Below, in pieces: positions 1 through 6,832 of a stretch of DNA of 15,397 nt. Position 1 is the first letter of the stretch. Every line of letters begins with the position of its first letter. The DNA lies in the NCBI GenBank assembly GCA_023441965.1, contig JAEZNB010000093.1, forward strand, positions 1 to 15,397. The letters run 5' to 3'. Under the pieces are notes generated by a model. It was not told the origin of the DNA. It saw only the letters and a program-made list of their open reading frames with translations, and made no database searches. The DNA comes from Bacillota bacterium. Its GTDB lineage: Bacteria; Bacillota; Clostridia; Lachnospirales; Lachnospiraceae. The position numbers were made by a program, and so were the translations under genes.

Positions 1-120
1 GCCTAATCCTTTCTTCAGATTCCACCTCACGATGGACACCCTTGGCTTTGGCTGTATCCTTCCCACTGCCGGGCGGATTGGGGACTTTCACCCGTTAGAA
101 CGTGTGCCCACCGGGCACAC
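1..120 (-). mobile_element. Group IIC intron, 5' end (truncated by window edge)
   Basis: Read on the minus strand from position 120, the sequence begins GTGTGCCCGG, the usual bacterial group II intron 5' end. It then shows GGGTGAAAGTCCC, CAAGGGTGTCC and GTGGAATCTGAAG in the order and spacing I remember for domain I of the Oceanobacillus iheyensis class C intron. The first bases fold as an 8-bp hairpin (GTGTGCCC with GGGCACAC). Only domain I's start is visible; the reverse transcriptase ORF and the 3' splice site would lie beyond the left edge. The 5' splice site falls after TTTCTT, just downstream of a terminator-like stem-loop, which is the target preferred by class C introns. Motifs and position are seen directly; the class assignment is recall of the family. 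A solitary or degenerate copy cannot be excluded. Confidence 0.86.
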
Positions 121-160
121 AAGAAAGCTGTCCACGAATTATTATTCTCTCGCAGACAGC
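121..160 (-). terminator. Terminator-like hairpin used as intron target
   Basis: On the minus strand GCTGTC (155-160) pairs with GACAGC (127-132). Pairing continues inward through two wobbles and CGA/TCG, giving an 11-bp stem closed by an AT-rich loop, and TTTCTT follows. It could end the eda transcript, whose stop codon is about 177 bases upstream. The U-tract is interrupted and is cut off by the intron at position 120, so the original tract may have been longer. Between 161 and 336 I see no gene and no better terminator. Confidence 0.6.
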
Positions 161-336
161 ATTCTTATTCATCCTTTATAAACCCTTCCCTAACAATATG
201 CTCCTATCCATACATCAAGCTCTGACCTATATCTCAAACTCTGATCCATCCTGCTAAGCCCATATACCAATCAGGCTTCTTCCGGGGCAGGTACCCCTTA
301 GTAAGCATAACAACCGACTGAAGCTCTGATCCCGGC

Positions 337-1299
337 TTACTTCTGTACCAGATGGACCGCAAAGCCTCCCAGCTCTTCATTCAGATAGATTGCCACCAGC
401 TTATCATTCTTACCATACTTCTTGCTGGCCTCGTTAAAGGTAAAGCCCTGTGACTCCAGGTGGAAGATCGCCCGGTCGATATAATTGGTCTGAATGGCGA
501 TATGTCCCTTCTGACCCAGATAAGGCGCCTTCATCACTTCGATTCCGCTTCCTGCGAAGATGGAGCTGGAGCCGACATTCTTCGTAAAGCCGAATAATCT
601 TTCAAATGCAGAAGCCACACCATCTGCTTCCTGTTCATCGGAAGCATTGATTCCCACATGACGCAGTTCAAAACCAAGCATCTGGGATACCGCTTCCTTC
701 GTAAGCGTTGTAATCTTGTCAAAATCACCGGCCTTCACCAGCTCATCACTTACCATCCAGCTACCACCGCAGGCAATGATCTTGGAAAAATCCAAATAGG
801 AGGTGAGGTTCTTGGCATTGATCCCTCCGGTCGGCATGAACTTGATATTGCCATAGGGTGCTGACATAGCCTTAATCATGGGCAAGCCACCGGCTGCTTC
901 CGCAGGGAAGAATTTTACGACCTCAAGACCGAGCTCTATCGCTGCTTCTATATCACTGGGGTTCGAACATCCCGGTGTGATGGGAATATTCTTATCCACA
1001 CAATAACGGACTACCTTGGGGTTAAGACCGGGGCTTACGATAAAGGTAGCACCGGCCGCAACTGCCAGATCTACCTGCTCCGTGGTCAATACAGTTCCTG
1101 CACCGATCAGCATATCAGGAAATGCTTTTCTCATCCGGCGGATGGATTCCTCTGCCGCCGCCGTACGGAAGGTTACCTCCGCACAGGGAAGTCCTCCGTC
1201 ACATAAGGCCTTCGCTAAGGGAACCGCATCCTTGGCATCCTCCAATTTAATCACAGGCACGATACCCATTTTCTGAATCTTTTTTAACACTTCATGCAT
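337..1299 (-). CDS. eda: KDPG/KHG aldolase with C-terminal VOC domain
   Basis: Bifunctional 2-dehydro-3-deoxy-phosphogluconate / 4-hydroxy-2-oxoglutarate aldolase. It cleaves KDPG to pyruvate and glyceraldehyde 3-phosphate in the cytoplasm (Entner-Doudoroff or uronate catabolism). Residues 1-208 are a complete class I aldolase barrel: AEVTFRT holds the general-base Glu41 and Arg45, GAGTV holds Thr69, VVKFFPAEAAGG holds the Schiff-base Lys129, and PTGGI (156-160) forms a phosphate loop. Residues 211-320 form a second domain starting RHVGI and containing GHIAI and FAVHL, resembling a glyoxalase/VOC module; its role is unknown. At 320 residues it is about 110 longer than stand-alone Eda. AAGGAG (1309-1314) lies 9 bases before the ATG. 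It sits 54 bases behind cvpA with no terminator between, so read-through transcription is likely. No kdgK or other pathway gene is in view. Confidence 0.93.
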   Translation of the reverse strand: MHEVLKKIQKMGIVPVIKLEDAKDAVPLAKALCDGGLPCAEVTFRTAAAEESIRRMRKAFPDMLIGAGTVLTTEQVDLAVAAGATFIVSPGLNPKVVRYCVDKNIPITPGCSNPSDIEAAIELGLEVVKFFPAEAAGGLPMIKAMSAPYGNIKFMPTGGINAKNLTSYLDFSKIIACGGSWMVSDELVKAGDFDKITTLTKEAVSQMLGFELRHVGINASDEQEADGVASAFERLFGFTKNVGSSSIFAGSGIEVMKAPYLGQKGHIAIQTNYIDRAIFHLESQGFTFNEASKKYGKNDKLVAIYLNEELGGFAVHLVQK

Positions 1300-1353
1300 C
1301 TTTTCTTACTCCTTGTATCATATTTTAATTACTTACTGCTGTCTATAGCTGCA

Positions 1354-2028
1354 CTACAATAACTTCACAGCGTTTGTTACAAACTTAAGCAGGAGGTTAT
1401 TGTCATAGATAAAGCTTAAGATCTGATTCTCCTCAATCATCGCAAATGCATCCTGCCCGAACTTCGCCCCACTGAACATGGTGAGCAGGATAAATGCCAC
1501 CCATACGATTACCATTCCGTGAACCAATCCTGCTGCCAGCCCAGCCAATTTATTGATGGAATTTAAGATTGGCAGCTTGCTGACAATATCCAGGGCAAAG
1601 CATAGAGCCCATAATACAATAACAGACAGAATAAAGGTAAGAATGAAAGCCACCGCATTGATGATGATCCCCGTAACATAATCCGTGACGTACTCCTTCA
1701 GGTTCTCAACACCCTTATCCCTGTGCTCAACCAGGGAATCCCGGAAGGAAGCGGGCAAAGGCAGACCCTGCATAAAGTCCTCTTCGTCAGAGATGTCTGT
1801 CTCCTTCGCCTCCAGGTCCAGCATCTTCACTACCTGTTCCCTTATCATATTATGAAACTTGTCGTTGCCTTTCAGCATCTTCGTGACATTCGGACTGATC
1901 CATACGGTTAACACAAGCGCAATCACCATGGAAACCAAGGAAAATATCGTCTTAATAAAGCCTACTTTGAGACCAATCAGCGCATTACCGATCAGAATCG
2001 CTAACACAACAATTAAAACCCAATTCAT
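1354..2028 (-). CDS. CvpA family membrane protein
   Basis: A 224-residue integral membrane protein of the CvpA (colicin V production) family; the family's molecular function in Firmicutes is unsettled. Four hydrophobic segments are visible: NWVLIVVLAILIGNALIGL at the start, TIFSLVSMVIALVLTVWIS, IIINAVAFILTFILSVIVLWAL and LAAGLVHGMVIVWVAFILL. The N-terminal NxxxGxxxGFIKT-like pattern is typical of CvpA. A charged, Asp/Glu-rich loop lies between the second and third segments. I chose the ATG at 2026-2028 because GGGAGGG (2034-2040) precedes it by 5 bases. An in-frame upstream ATG at 2058 would add ten residues but has only a weak AGGAAG four bases away. The gene follows the DUF5711-type gene by 85 bases and precedes eda, and I see no terminator in this run. 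Confidence 0.85.
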   Translation of the reverse strand: MNWVLIVVLAILIGNALIGLKVGFIKTIFSLVSMVIALVLTVWISPNVTKMLKGNDKFHNMIREQVVKMLDLEAKETDISDEEDFMQGLPLPASFRDSLVEHRDKGVENLKEYVTDYVTGIIINAVAFILTFILSVIVLWALCFALDIVSKLPILNSINKLAGLAAGLVHGMVIVWVAFILLTMFSGAKFGQDAFAMIEENQILSFIYDNNLLLKFVTNAVKLL

Positions 2029-2113
2029 ATGTACCCTCCCTATATTATTCTGTTCCATAATACTTCCTATTCAGATATTATGGAAATGTATATTATCGCT
2101 CCGGGCAGAACTG

Positions 2114-3292
2114 CTATTCCAAGAGCTTAAGTTCCGAAACTTCATCCGCACTGATGAACAGATAGCGGTCCAGATGGTTAATCGGATAAAATGCTGAAAT
2201 ATCCGTCAAGAAGGTATAGCGGAATTTCTCCTTACCGTCTGTCTTCAGTACTTGGCAGCTTACATCATCATAGAGGACAACCTCATCTCCCGACAGGAAG
2301 ATATCCTTGTATTTCAGCTCGAGCTTCTTATCTAAAAGCTTCTTTCCCTTCAGATCATACAGCAGAAGATCAGAAGCACCGCTCTCCTCCTCCAGAACCA
2401 AGCCTAAGTTCTTCGGGCTATGTAATATGCTTTTAATCGTTCCTTCAACCGTCTCCTCTGTTATAAACTCGGGAAACTCCGGTATATCGTAGAGTATAAA
2501 GCCATTGTCCTTAAATGCACAGGCTGTGTTGTTATCCAGAAAAGTAACTCTGGGTATGAATTTCTCTTCATCCTCATAGAGGAAGGCCCCTGCCAGCCTG
2601 TCCTTCAGGTTCTGTCCCACTTCACCAAAGTTATAAAAGGCAACCTTGCTGATCAGCTTTCCCTGGTTCACAGAGATTAACACGGTAGCAAGCTTTTGGC
2701 CGTCCTCAGATAGGTCAATGTCCATCGGATACCCATCCTTGCTGACGACATATTTCCTCTCGGTCAGCACATTCCCCTCCAGATCAAGCAGCCTGATATA
2801 GTGAGCGTCATTATCCTCCATCAGAATAGCAGTCACGCCCTGATGCGCCACTCTGGCCTTTATAATATCATACTCCATCCGATAGCTTGCCGCTTCACCG
2901 TCTTCATCAAATACATGGACCGCCTTATTCCCTCTGTCCGCAATTACAACATACTTCTCACAAGCATCCGCAATCGGATCCTGCATCTCATAGGAACCGT
3001 TCCATAGGAGCTTTCCCTTCCGGTCATAAGCTACCGCTCCATCCAAACCATACTTTACAGCGGAGCCGTTATAAGGCAGATATCCGGCCAGATTCTCCTC
3101 TGTATTGGGGATGGTTCCGGCGACCTCATAGCTGCTGTAGGACCGGTGATACAGCTTGAACAGATAGATTCCCCCTGCTGCCAGAATGATCAGCAGCAAT
3201 GCGGTAAATACAAATATCCTGATCCTTCGGTTACGTTTCTTCCGGCTGTGATAATCCCTGATTGTTTGTTGTTCCTGCATATCCTTGGCCAT
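2114..3292 (-). CDS. DUF5711-type single-pass membrane protein
   Basis: A 392-residue protein with a short basic cytoplasmic tail (HSRKKRNRRIR), one transmembrane segment (about residues 26-46, FVFTALLLIILAAGGIYLF) and a large extracytoplasmic domain. That domain repeats short beta-strand blades around phrases such as AVAYDRKGKLLWNGSYEMQ, VHVFDEDGE and LLLYDLKGKKLL. This pattern suggests a WD40/PQQ-like beta-propeller and resembles the DUF5711 family of Lachnospiraceae; no enzymatic motif is seen. The start at 3290-3292 is preferred because GGGAG (3299-3303) lies six bases upstream; an in-frame ATG at 3310 has no ribosome-binding site. The preceding gene is closed off by a strong terminator, and a TATAAT sits between, so this gene probably starts the DUF5711-cvpA(-eda) unit. 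Family assignment is from memory; the propeller reading is inference. Confidence 0.8.
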   Translation of the reverse strand: MAKDMQEQQTIRDYHSRKKRNRRIRIFVFTALLLIILAAGGIYLFKLYHRSYSSYEVAGTIPNTEENLAGYLPYNGSAVKYGLDGAVAYDRKGKLLWNGSYEMQDPIADACEKYVVIADRGNKAVHVFDEDGEAASYRMEYDIIKARVAHQGVTAILMEDNDAHYIRLLDLEGNVLTERKYVVSKDGYPMDIDLSEDGQKLATVLISVNQGKLISKVAFYNFGEVGQNLKDRLAGAFLYEDEEKFIPRVTFLDNNTACAFKDNGFILYDIPEFPEFITEETVEGTIKSILHSPKNLGLVLEEESGASDLLLYDLKGKKLLDKKLELKYKDIFLSGDEVVLYDDVSCQVLKTDGKEKFRYTFLTDISAFYPINHLDRYLFISADEVSELKLLE

Positions 3293-3321
3293 AACCCGCT
3301 CCCGTTCCATACTTTACACTG

Positions 3322-3350
3322 ATTATAACTCATTTTTTTACCTTAGGCAC
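3322..3350 (-). promoter_or_regulatory. Possible promoter of DUF5711-type gene
   Basis: TATAAT (complement of 3322-3327) lies about 30 bases before the chosen start codon and just after the upstream terminator. Seventeen bases further up, GTGCCT (3345-3350) is a poor -35 match, so only the -10 element is persuasive. Confidence 0.35.
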
Positions 3351-3360
3351 TATATTTTTT

Positions 3361-3422
3361 AAAAAATTGGATGTGCCATCCGCCGCAGGCCTCAGGGTAT
3401 GAGGCGGGTGGAGGGCACATCC
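3361..3422 (-). terminator. Strong intrinsic terminator after LysM gene
   Basis: On the minus strand GGATGTGCC (3414-3422) pairs perfectly with GGCACATCC (3369-3377), and further GC-rich pairing (CCTCA with TGAGG) lies inside. AATTTTTT follows directly. It lies about 70 bases beyond the LysM gene stop and ends that transcript. The adjoining T6A6 run could also support some termination on the plus strand, but no plus-strand gene ends here. Confidence 0.88.
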
Positions 3423-3492
3423 CTTCTGATCTCATTGCTTCCTTCTTCTTGTTCTTATTCTCTCAAAGGCTTCTGTCTGAAAGTATCTCCTT

Positions 3493-4764
3493 CTAGGGTA
3501 CAATCAGCTTTTGCCCGATATAGATCATATCTTCATCCTCGATATTGTTCAGCTTCTTAATCACAGAGATATAGTTTGCCGATTTGTAGAGCTTATAGCT
3601 GATCCCCAGGAGGGAATCCCCACTAACCACCGTATAGTACTTTACCTCTTTCTCTTCCTTCACATCCTTCGTCTCATCATTTTCCCGGGATGCATTATCC
3701 TCCCTGTCCTTATCTGCCTCCTGCTGATCCTCCTGATCGGCAGGCACATCTTCCTGATCGCTTTCCTCTAAGTCGTTAATAGGCTCCAGCTCTCCGGGCA
3801 CGATCGTAACGGTCAGACTGTCCTCTGAAGCTTCCTCTCCGGTCTTTGGCAGCTGATTGTTCTCTGTCTTGGCACCACCCTTCGTCAGCTGGGAGGCAGG
3901 GTCCTTAGTCTCTTTGACAAAGACCGACTCCACCTCCTCCAGGTTCCTGGACAGGGAATCCAAGGCCTTCTGCATATTCTTCATCTGGTCATAATTGCTG
4001 AGCATGGCTGCCCCTACTACCAGTATAATGACAGCCAGCAGGGTACCGGCGGCATACATGAGACGGGTCACGCTCTTATTCTCCTGAGCCGCGACAGACT
4101 TTTTATTCTGGATCACGGACCGGATCTCTCTGGACACCCTGTCGTCATACTCTACCTCGGAGCTGACCGGCTTGTTGTGATCGATAATATAGGTCTGCAT
4201 CTCTTCATTCTTCTCGTAATATATGTAATAGCCCTCCTGCTTTACCAGGCGGTTGTTCTCATAGAAATGAAAGGCCTCTTCCTTCTCGATATTGTCATAG
4301 GTCAGCAGGGTCTTGTCCGAACCTGCAAAATTATCGATATGGGCCTTTAGGATTCGCTCCTTTTCCTCCAGCAGGTAGCCGGGTCCCCCCAGAAACCATC
4401 CCAGAATTTCGGCTTCCACAAAATATTTCTTGATGTTCTCATAGATGGAGGTCCAGGTATCATTGGAGAAAATAATCTCTCCGGCGACATCCACATCCGG
4501 CGCCTCCACCGCTCCATAGATAAAGAGGCTCCGGCAGCCCTCCTGCTTCACATTCTGTCCGACCAGAACGGCAGCCCGATATCCGGAGAAATCATCTCCG
4601 GACATCTGTTTGATAAAGGACATAACATAGTCTTCCACATATATTTTTCTGGCCGCGTTACTCTTGCCGACCTGACGTATATTCTTTGGCATTTTAAAGG
4701 AAGGCTGTATCCTGCCCGTCCGATTAGCTTCACTATTCTCGTTATTGTAAACAGTTTCAATCAT
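3493..4764 (-). CDS. MPN/JAMM-like membrane protein with C-terminal LysM domain
   Basis: A 423-residue protein in four parts. Residues about 40-195 resemble an MPN/JAB fold: a strand run ending FIYGAVEAP, a helix SIYENIKKYF, then ILGWFLGGPGYLL and a strand TLLTYD. The alignment to the JAMM signature GWYHSHP is clear, but both metal-binding His are Leu125 and Gly127, so no metalloprotease activity is expected. A transmembrane segment follows at 235-256 (LMYAAGTLLAVIILVVGAAML), then a short coiled coil, a very acidic Glu/Asp linker (about 310-375) and one LysM domain (376-423, beginning YYTVVSGDSLLGIS) that should bind peptidoglycan. The ATG at 4762-4764 has AGGAG (4773-4777) eight bases upstream; longer in-frame starts lack a site. 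The gene is divergent from yyaC and ends at a strong terminator. A spore-envelope or cell-wall scaffold role is inference. Confidence 0.82.
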   Translation of the reverse strand: MIETVYNNENSEANRTGRIQPSFKMPKNIRQVGKSNAARKIYVEDYVMSFIKQMSGDDFSGYRAAVLVGQNVKQEGCRSLFIYGAVEAPDVDVAGEIIFSNDTWTSIYENIKKYFVEAEILGWFLGGPGYLLEEKERILKAHIDNFAGSDKTLLTYDNIEKEEAFHFYENNRLVKQEGYYIYYEKNEEMQTYIIDHNKPVSSEVEYDDRVSREIRSVIQNKKSVAAQENKSVTRLMYAAGTLLAVIILVVGAAMLSNYDQMKNMQKALDSLSRNLEEVESVFVKETKDPASQLTKGGAKTENNQLPKTGEEASEDSLTVTIVPGELEPINDLEESDQEDVPADQEDQQEADKDREDNASRENDETKDVKEEKEVKYYTVVSGDSLLGISYKLYKSANYISVIKKLNNIEDEDMIYIGQKLIVP

Positions 4765-4971
4765 GCGTCCAGCTCCTATCCTTGTTGATCTTCCCATAGA
4801 ATCCCCAAAATATAGATTATCATAGCACAAATAGGACAGGCTTTTTGTCGTATCAGGCAGCAGCTCCTTCTGAACTTATCCTCCGATTTCTACTTAATGG
4901 GCTTTGAATCGGTAATATTCTGGTCCTAAGTCCGAAAACCCTGATAAATGAATACGAAATAAGTACTATTT

Positions 4972-5000
4972 TGAATAACGAATACCCATATCTCACCGTA
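4972..5000 (+). promoter_or_regulatory. Candidate forespore (sigma F/G) promoter of yyaC
   Basis: TGAATA (4972-4977) and CACCGTA (4994-5000) are separated by 16 bases. They resemble the forespore sigma-G/sigma-F pattern of TGAATA with a CAnnnTA -10 element. A transcript from here would have a leader of about 60 bases. Forespore control would suit YyaC, but the match is short and no sigma-A alternative was found nearby. Confidence 0.35.
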
Positions 5001-5033
5001 CAGGATGTCTATTTTTAACGTACTTGGTAATAC

Positions 5034-5057
5034 TTAAGCTAAGATCAACTTAGTTAA
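5034..5057 (+). promoter_or_regulatory. Stem-loop directly before yyaC ribosome-binding site
   Basis: TTAA-g-CTAAG and CTTAGTTAA pair as nine base pairs with one bulged G and the loop ATCAA. The stem ends two bases before GGAGG (5059-5063). It is AT-rich and has no U-tract, so it is more likely an mRNA leader structure or an operator than a terminator. Confidence 0.4.
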
Positions 5058-5067
5058 CGGAGGTAAT

Positions 5068-5652
5068 ATGAGCATTTTCTTAAGAAGCAAGCACAGAATA
5101 ACATACTTTAATTCGAGTGAGCAGAACGCAGCCTACGAGCTGGGACGCAGCCTTTCCGAGCTGATGAGAGAGCACTTTCTCTCCAATAGAACCATTATCT
5201 TTCTTTGCATCGGATCTGACCGGGCAACCGGAGACTGCCTGGGACCCATCATCGGCTACAAGCTGTCTAAATATAGAACCCTGCATAACTGCTATGTTTA
5301 CGGAACTCTGGAGGAGCCGGTCCATGCCAAAAATTTAAAAGACACCGTTGCAAGGATATATCAAACGCATGAAGATGCGTTTATCATTGCAATCGATGCC
5401 TCTTTGGGAAAATCCGATCATATCGGCTATATTACCTTAGGTGAAGGGCCCTTAAAGCCCGGGGCCGGAGTAGATAAGGATCTGCCCGAGGTGGGAGACC
5501 TCTTTATCACCGGTATCGTAAATTTCTCGGGTCTTCTGGATCATATGATGCTTCAGACCACCCGCTTGAATGTGGTTATGTCCATGGCAGACCAGATCTG
5601 CTTAGGAATCAATTACTGCATCAGTCATTTAAAGGCTGTTGCTCTATCATAA
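5068..5652 (+). CDS. yyaC: Sporulation protein YyaC (putative spore protease family)
   Basis: A 194-residue protein of the YyaC/DUF1256 family, whose fold resembles hydrogenase-maturation proteases (HyaD/HycI); it is associated with the forespore in Bacillus, and its substrate is not established. Diagnostic segments are CIGSDRATGDCLGP (47-60), GTLEEPVHA (79-87), AIDASLG (108-114) and the Gly-rich stretch LKPGAGVDKDLP (129-140). Length and full-length similarity fit the family, with no signal peptide or membrane segment. GGAGG (5059-5063) precedes the ATG by four bases. It is the only plus-strand gene here, divergent from the LysM gene, and its stop codon overlaps the stop of the convergent coiled-coil gene. 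It marks the host as a spore former. Confidence 0.92.
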   Translation: MSIFLRSKHRITYFNSSEQNAAYELGRSLSELMREHFLSNRTIIFLCIGSDRATGDCLGPIIGYKLSKYRTLHNCYVYGTLEEPVHAKNLKDTVARIYQTHEDAFIIAIDASLGKSDHIGYITLGEGPLKPGAGVDKDLPEVGDLFITGIVNFSGLLDHMMLQTTRLNVVMSMADQICLGINYCISHLKAVALS

Positions 5653-6756
5653 CTTAGCCATCGTCTGACGGTAGAAGGCCAGAGCTTCCGATATATTGGA
5701 TGCATTTCCGGCCTGAATAATATTGGTCAGCGTATCCAGACGCTCCAGCGACATAAGGTCTTTCCCGATAAATGGTTCGTATTCACTGGCTATTTTAATG
5801 GTTAAGGCCTTAATTTTATCCGCTGCTTTACCGGCTTCCCCACTTACCGAAGCATAGTCTGCTTTTAAGGCTGCAAGCTTCTCTTCCTGACGGCCTACGA
5901 TCTCGGCAGTGATTACCTGGCTGGTCGTATTGTCAAAGGTCAGCAGAGCATCCTTCTTCTGAGTGACAATCTCTGCTTCCTCCTGCCCAAGTCTTGTCAG
6001 CTCCTCATCGAAGTTCTCCAGTCCGTATCCGCTCTCATCCCGGTCCTTCCTGATGCTTCTCCCGATGGCCTTCATCTTCTTATGGTTTCCTCTGATTTGG
6101 GACCTTAAGCCCCTTACCTGCTTCATTGCTTCCTGATGCTTGTCCTTCGTTCGGTTACCGATCAGCAGATAGATTCCGCCAAAGAGCAGGACACTGGCGA
6201 TATAAGCCAGGATCAGGTATAGAATCCTGTCCTCCTTGAGAATCAGAAAATATGTTCCGCAGGGAACGATAAACAGGGTTATGAGCAGGGTAAGAAAAAT
6301 AATACCGATATCTCCCAGATACCTGGGATAATATAAGGCATAATACAGGCCGGTATTGCAAAAGGCCGGAACATGCTTCTGCTTAAAGACGGACTTTGCT
6401 TCCAGCTTCAGGCGGTTATTCTCTTCTCTAAGGGGCGCGGTCTCTTCATGAATACGTTCTGACACCTTGCTGCTCTTACGCTTGTCCCTCTTCTCCTTGA
6501 TCTTCCTGATTCTGGCCCTGGTCTTGTCGATCTGTTTGTCAAAGGTGGCCTCGATTTCCTGTCTCCGTTTCTTTGTGGTGGATGCGATTTCCTCAGAGAC
6601 AGCCTTCTCTACTGCCTGGATATTCTTCTCCAGCTTCTTCTCCTCTTCCGTCAGACTGTCATACTTCGCCTGATATCCATGGAGCTCCAGCAGACTTTCC
6701 TTGATTTCATTCAAGGTATCTATACTTCCTGCCAAGACATTATAATTCCCTTCCAA
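5647..6756 (-). CDS. Two-pass coiled-coil membrane protein, unknown family
   Basis: I do not recognise this 369-residue protein. Residues about 16-125 are strongly charged heptad-like helix (LTEEEKKLEKNIQAVEKAV; RARIRKIKEKRDKRK). Two membrane segments follow at about 148-173 (IGIIFLTLLITLFIVPCGTYF) and 178-200 (LYLILAYIASVLLFGGIYLLI), separated by a short charged turn. Residues 205-345 are again predicted coiled coil. Both coiled-coil arms should lie on the same, probably cytoplasmic, side, giving a hairpin membrane anchor with two long arms, like some scaffold or membrane-shaping proteins; this is inference. The start codon is TTG (6754-6756) with AAGGGGG seven bases upstream; no in-frame ATG lies near. 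It has its own sigma-A promoter. Its 3' end overlaps yyaC by six bases, and no intrinsic terminator is visible between them. Confidence 0.75.
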   Translation of the reverse strand: MEGNYNVLAGSIDTLNEIKESLLELHGYQAKYDSLTEEEKKLEKNIQAVEKAVSEEIASTTKKRRQEIEATFDKQIDKTRARIRKIKEKRDKRKSSKVSERIHEETAPLREENNRLKLEAKSVFKQKHVPAFCNTGLYYALYYPRYLGDIGIIFLTLLITLFIVPCGTYFLILKEDRILYLILAYIASVLLFGGIYLLIGNRTKDKHQEAMKQVRGLRSQIRGNHKKMKAIGRSIRKDRDESGYGLENFDEELTRLGQEEAEIVTQKKDALLTFDNTTSQVITAEIVGRQEEKLAALKADYASVSGEAGKAADKIKALTIKIASEYEPFIGKDLMSLERLDTLTNIIQAGNASNISEALAFYRQTMAKL

Positions 6757-6763
6757 GACTCTA

Positions 6764-6770
6764 CCCCCTT
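6764..6770 (-). promoter_or_regulatory. Shine-Dalgarno that fixes a TTG start
   Basis: AAGGGGG on the minus strand lies seven bases before the TTG at 6754-6756. It supports this rare start codon for the coiled-coil membrane protein, since there is no competing ATG or GTG in frame close by. Confidence 0.7.
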
Positions 6771-6789
6771 GTTTGTCTGTATATGAAAG

Positions 6790-6818
6790 ATTTTACTCTT
6801 ATTTACCAGTACGGTCAA
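6790..6818 (-). promoter_or_regulatory. Sigma-A promoter of coiled-coil gene
   Basis: TTGACC (complement of 6813-6818), a 17-base spacer and TAAAAT (complement of 6790-6795) make a good vegetative promoter in the 76 bases between the propeller gene stop and the TTG start. Confidence 0.75.
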
Positions 6819-6832
6819 GGGTTTCATCTCCG

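Larger units (their letters stand above)
4765..5067. other. Divergent intergenic region, LysM gene / yyaC
   Basis: These 303 bases hold the control regions of two divergent genes. Near yyaC there is a candidate forespore promoter and a leader stem-loop, listed separately. Two near-copies of TGAATA(A)CGAA(A)TA occur at 4949-4961 and 4972-4984, about two helical turns apart. For the LysM gene only TATGATAAT (complement of 4814-4822) looks like a -10 region, and I see no matching -35. No small gene, tRNA or riboswitch is recognisable. Confidence 0.5.

Noticed and set aside
121..172. Small ATG frame (about 17 codons before the intron) as a protein gene cut by the intron
   Set aside because: The frame coincides with the terminator-like stem, which better explains the sequence and the class C intron target; no recognisable peptide is encoded.
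284..297. GGGG/CCCC inverted repeat as eda terminator
   Set aside because: The stem is only four pairs and no U-tract follows on the minus strand.
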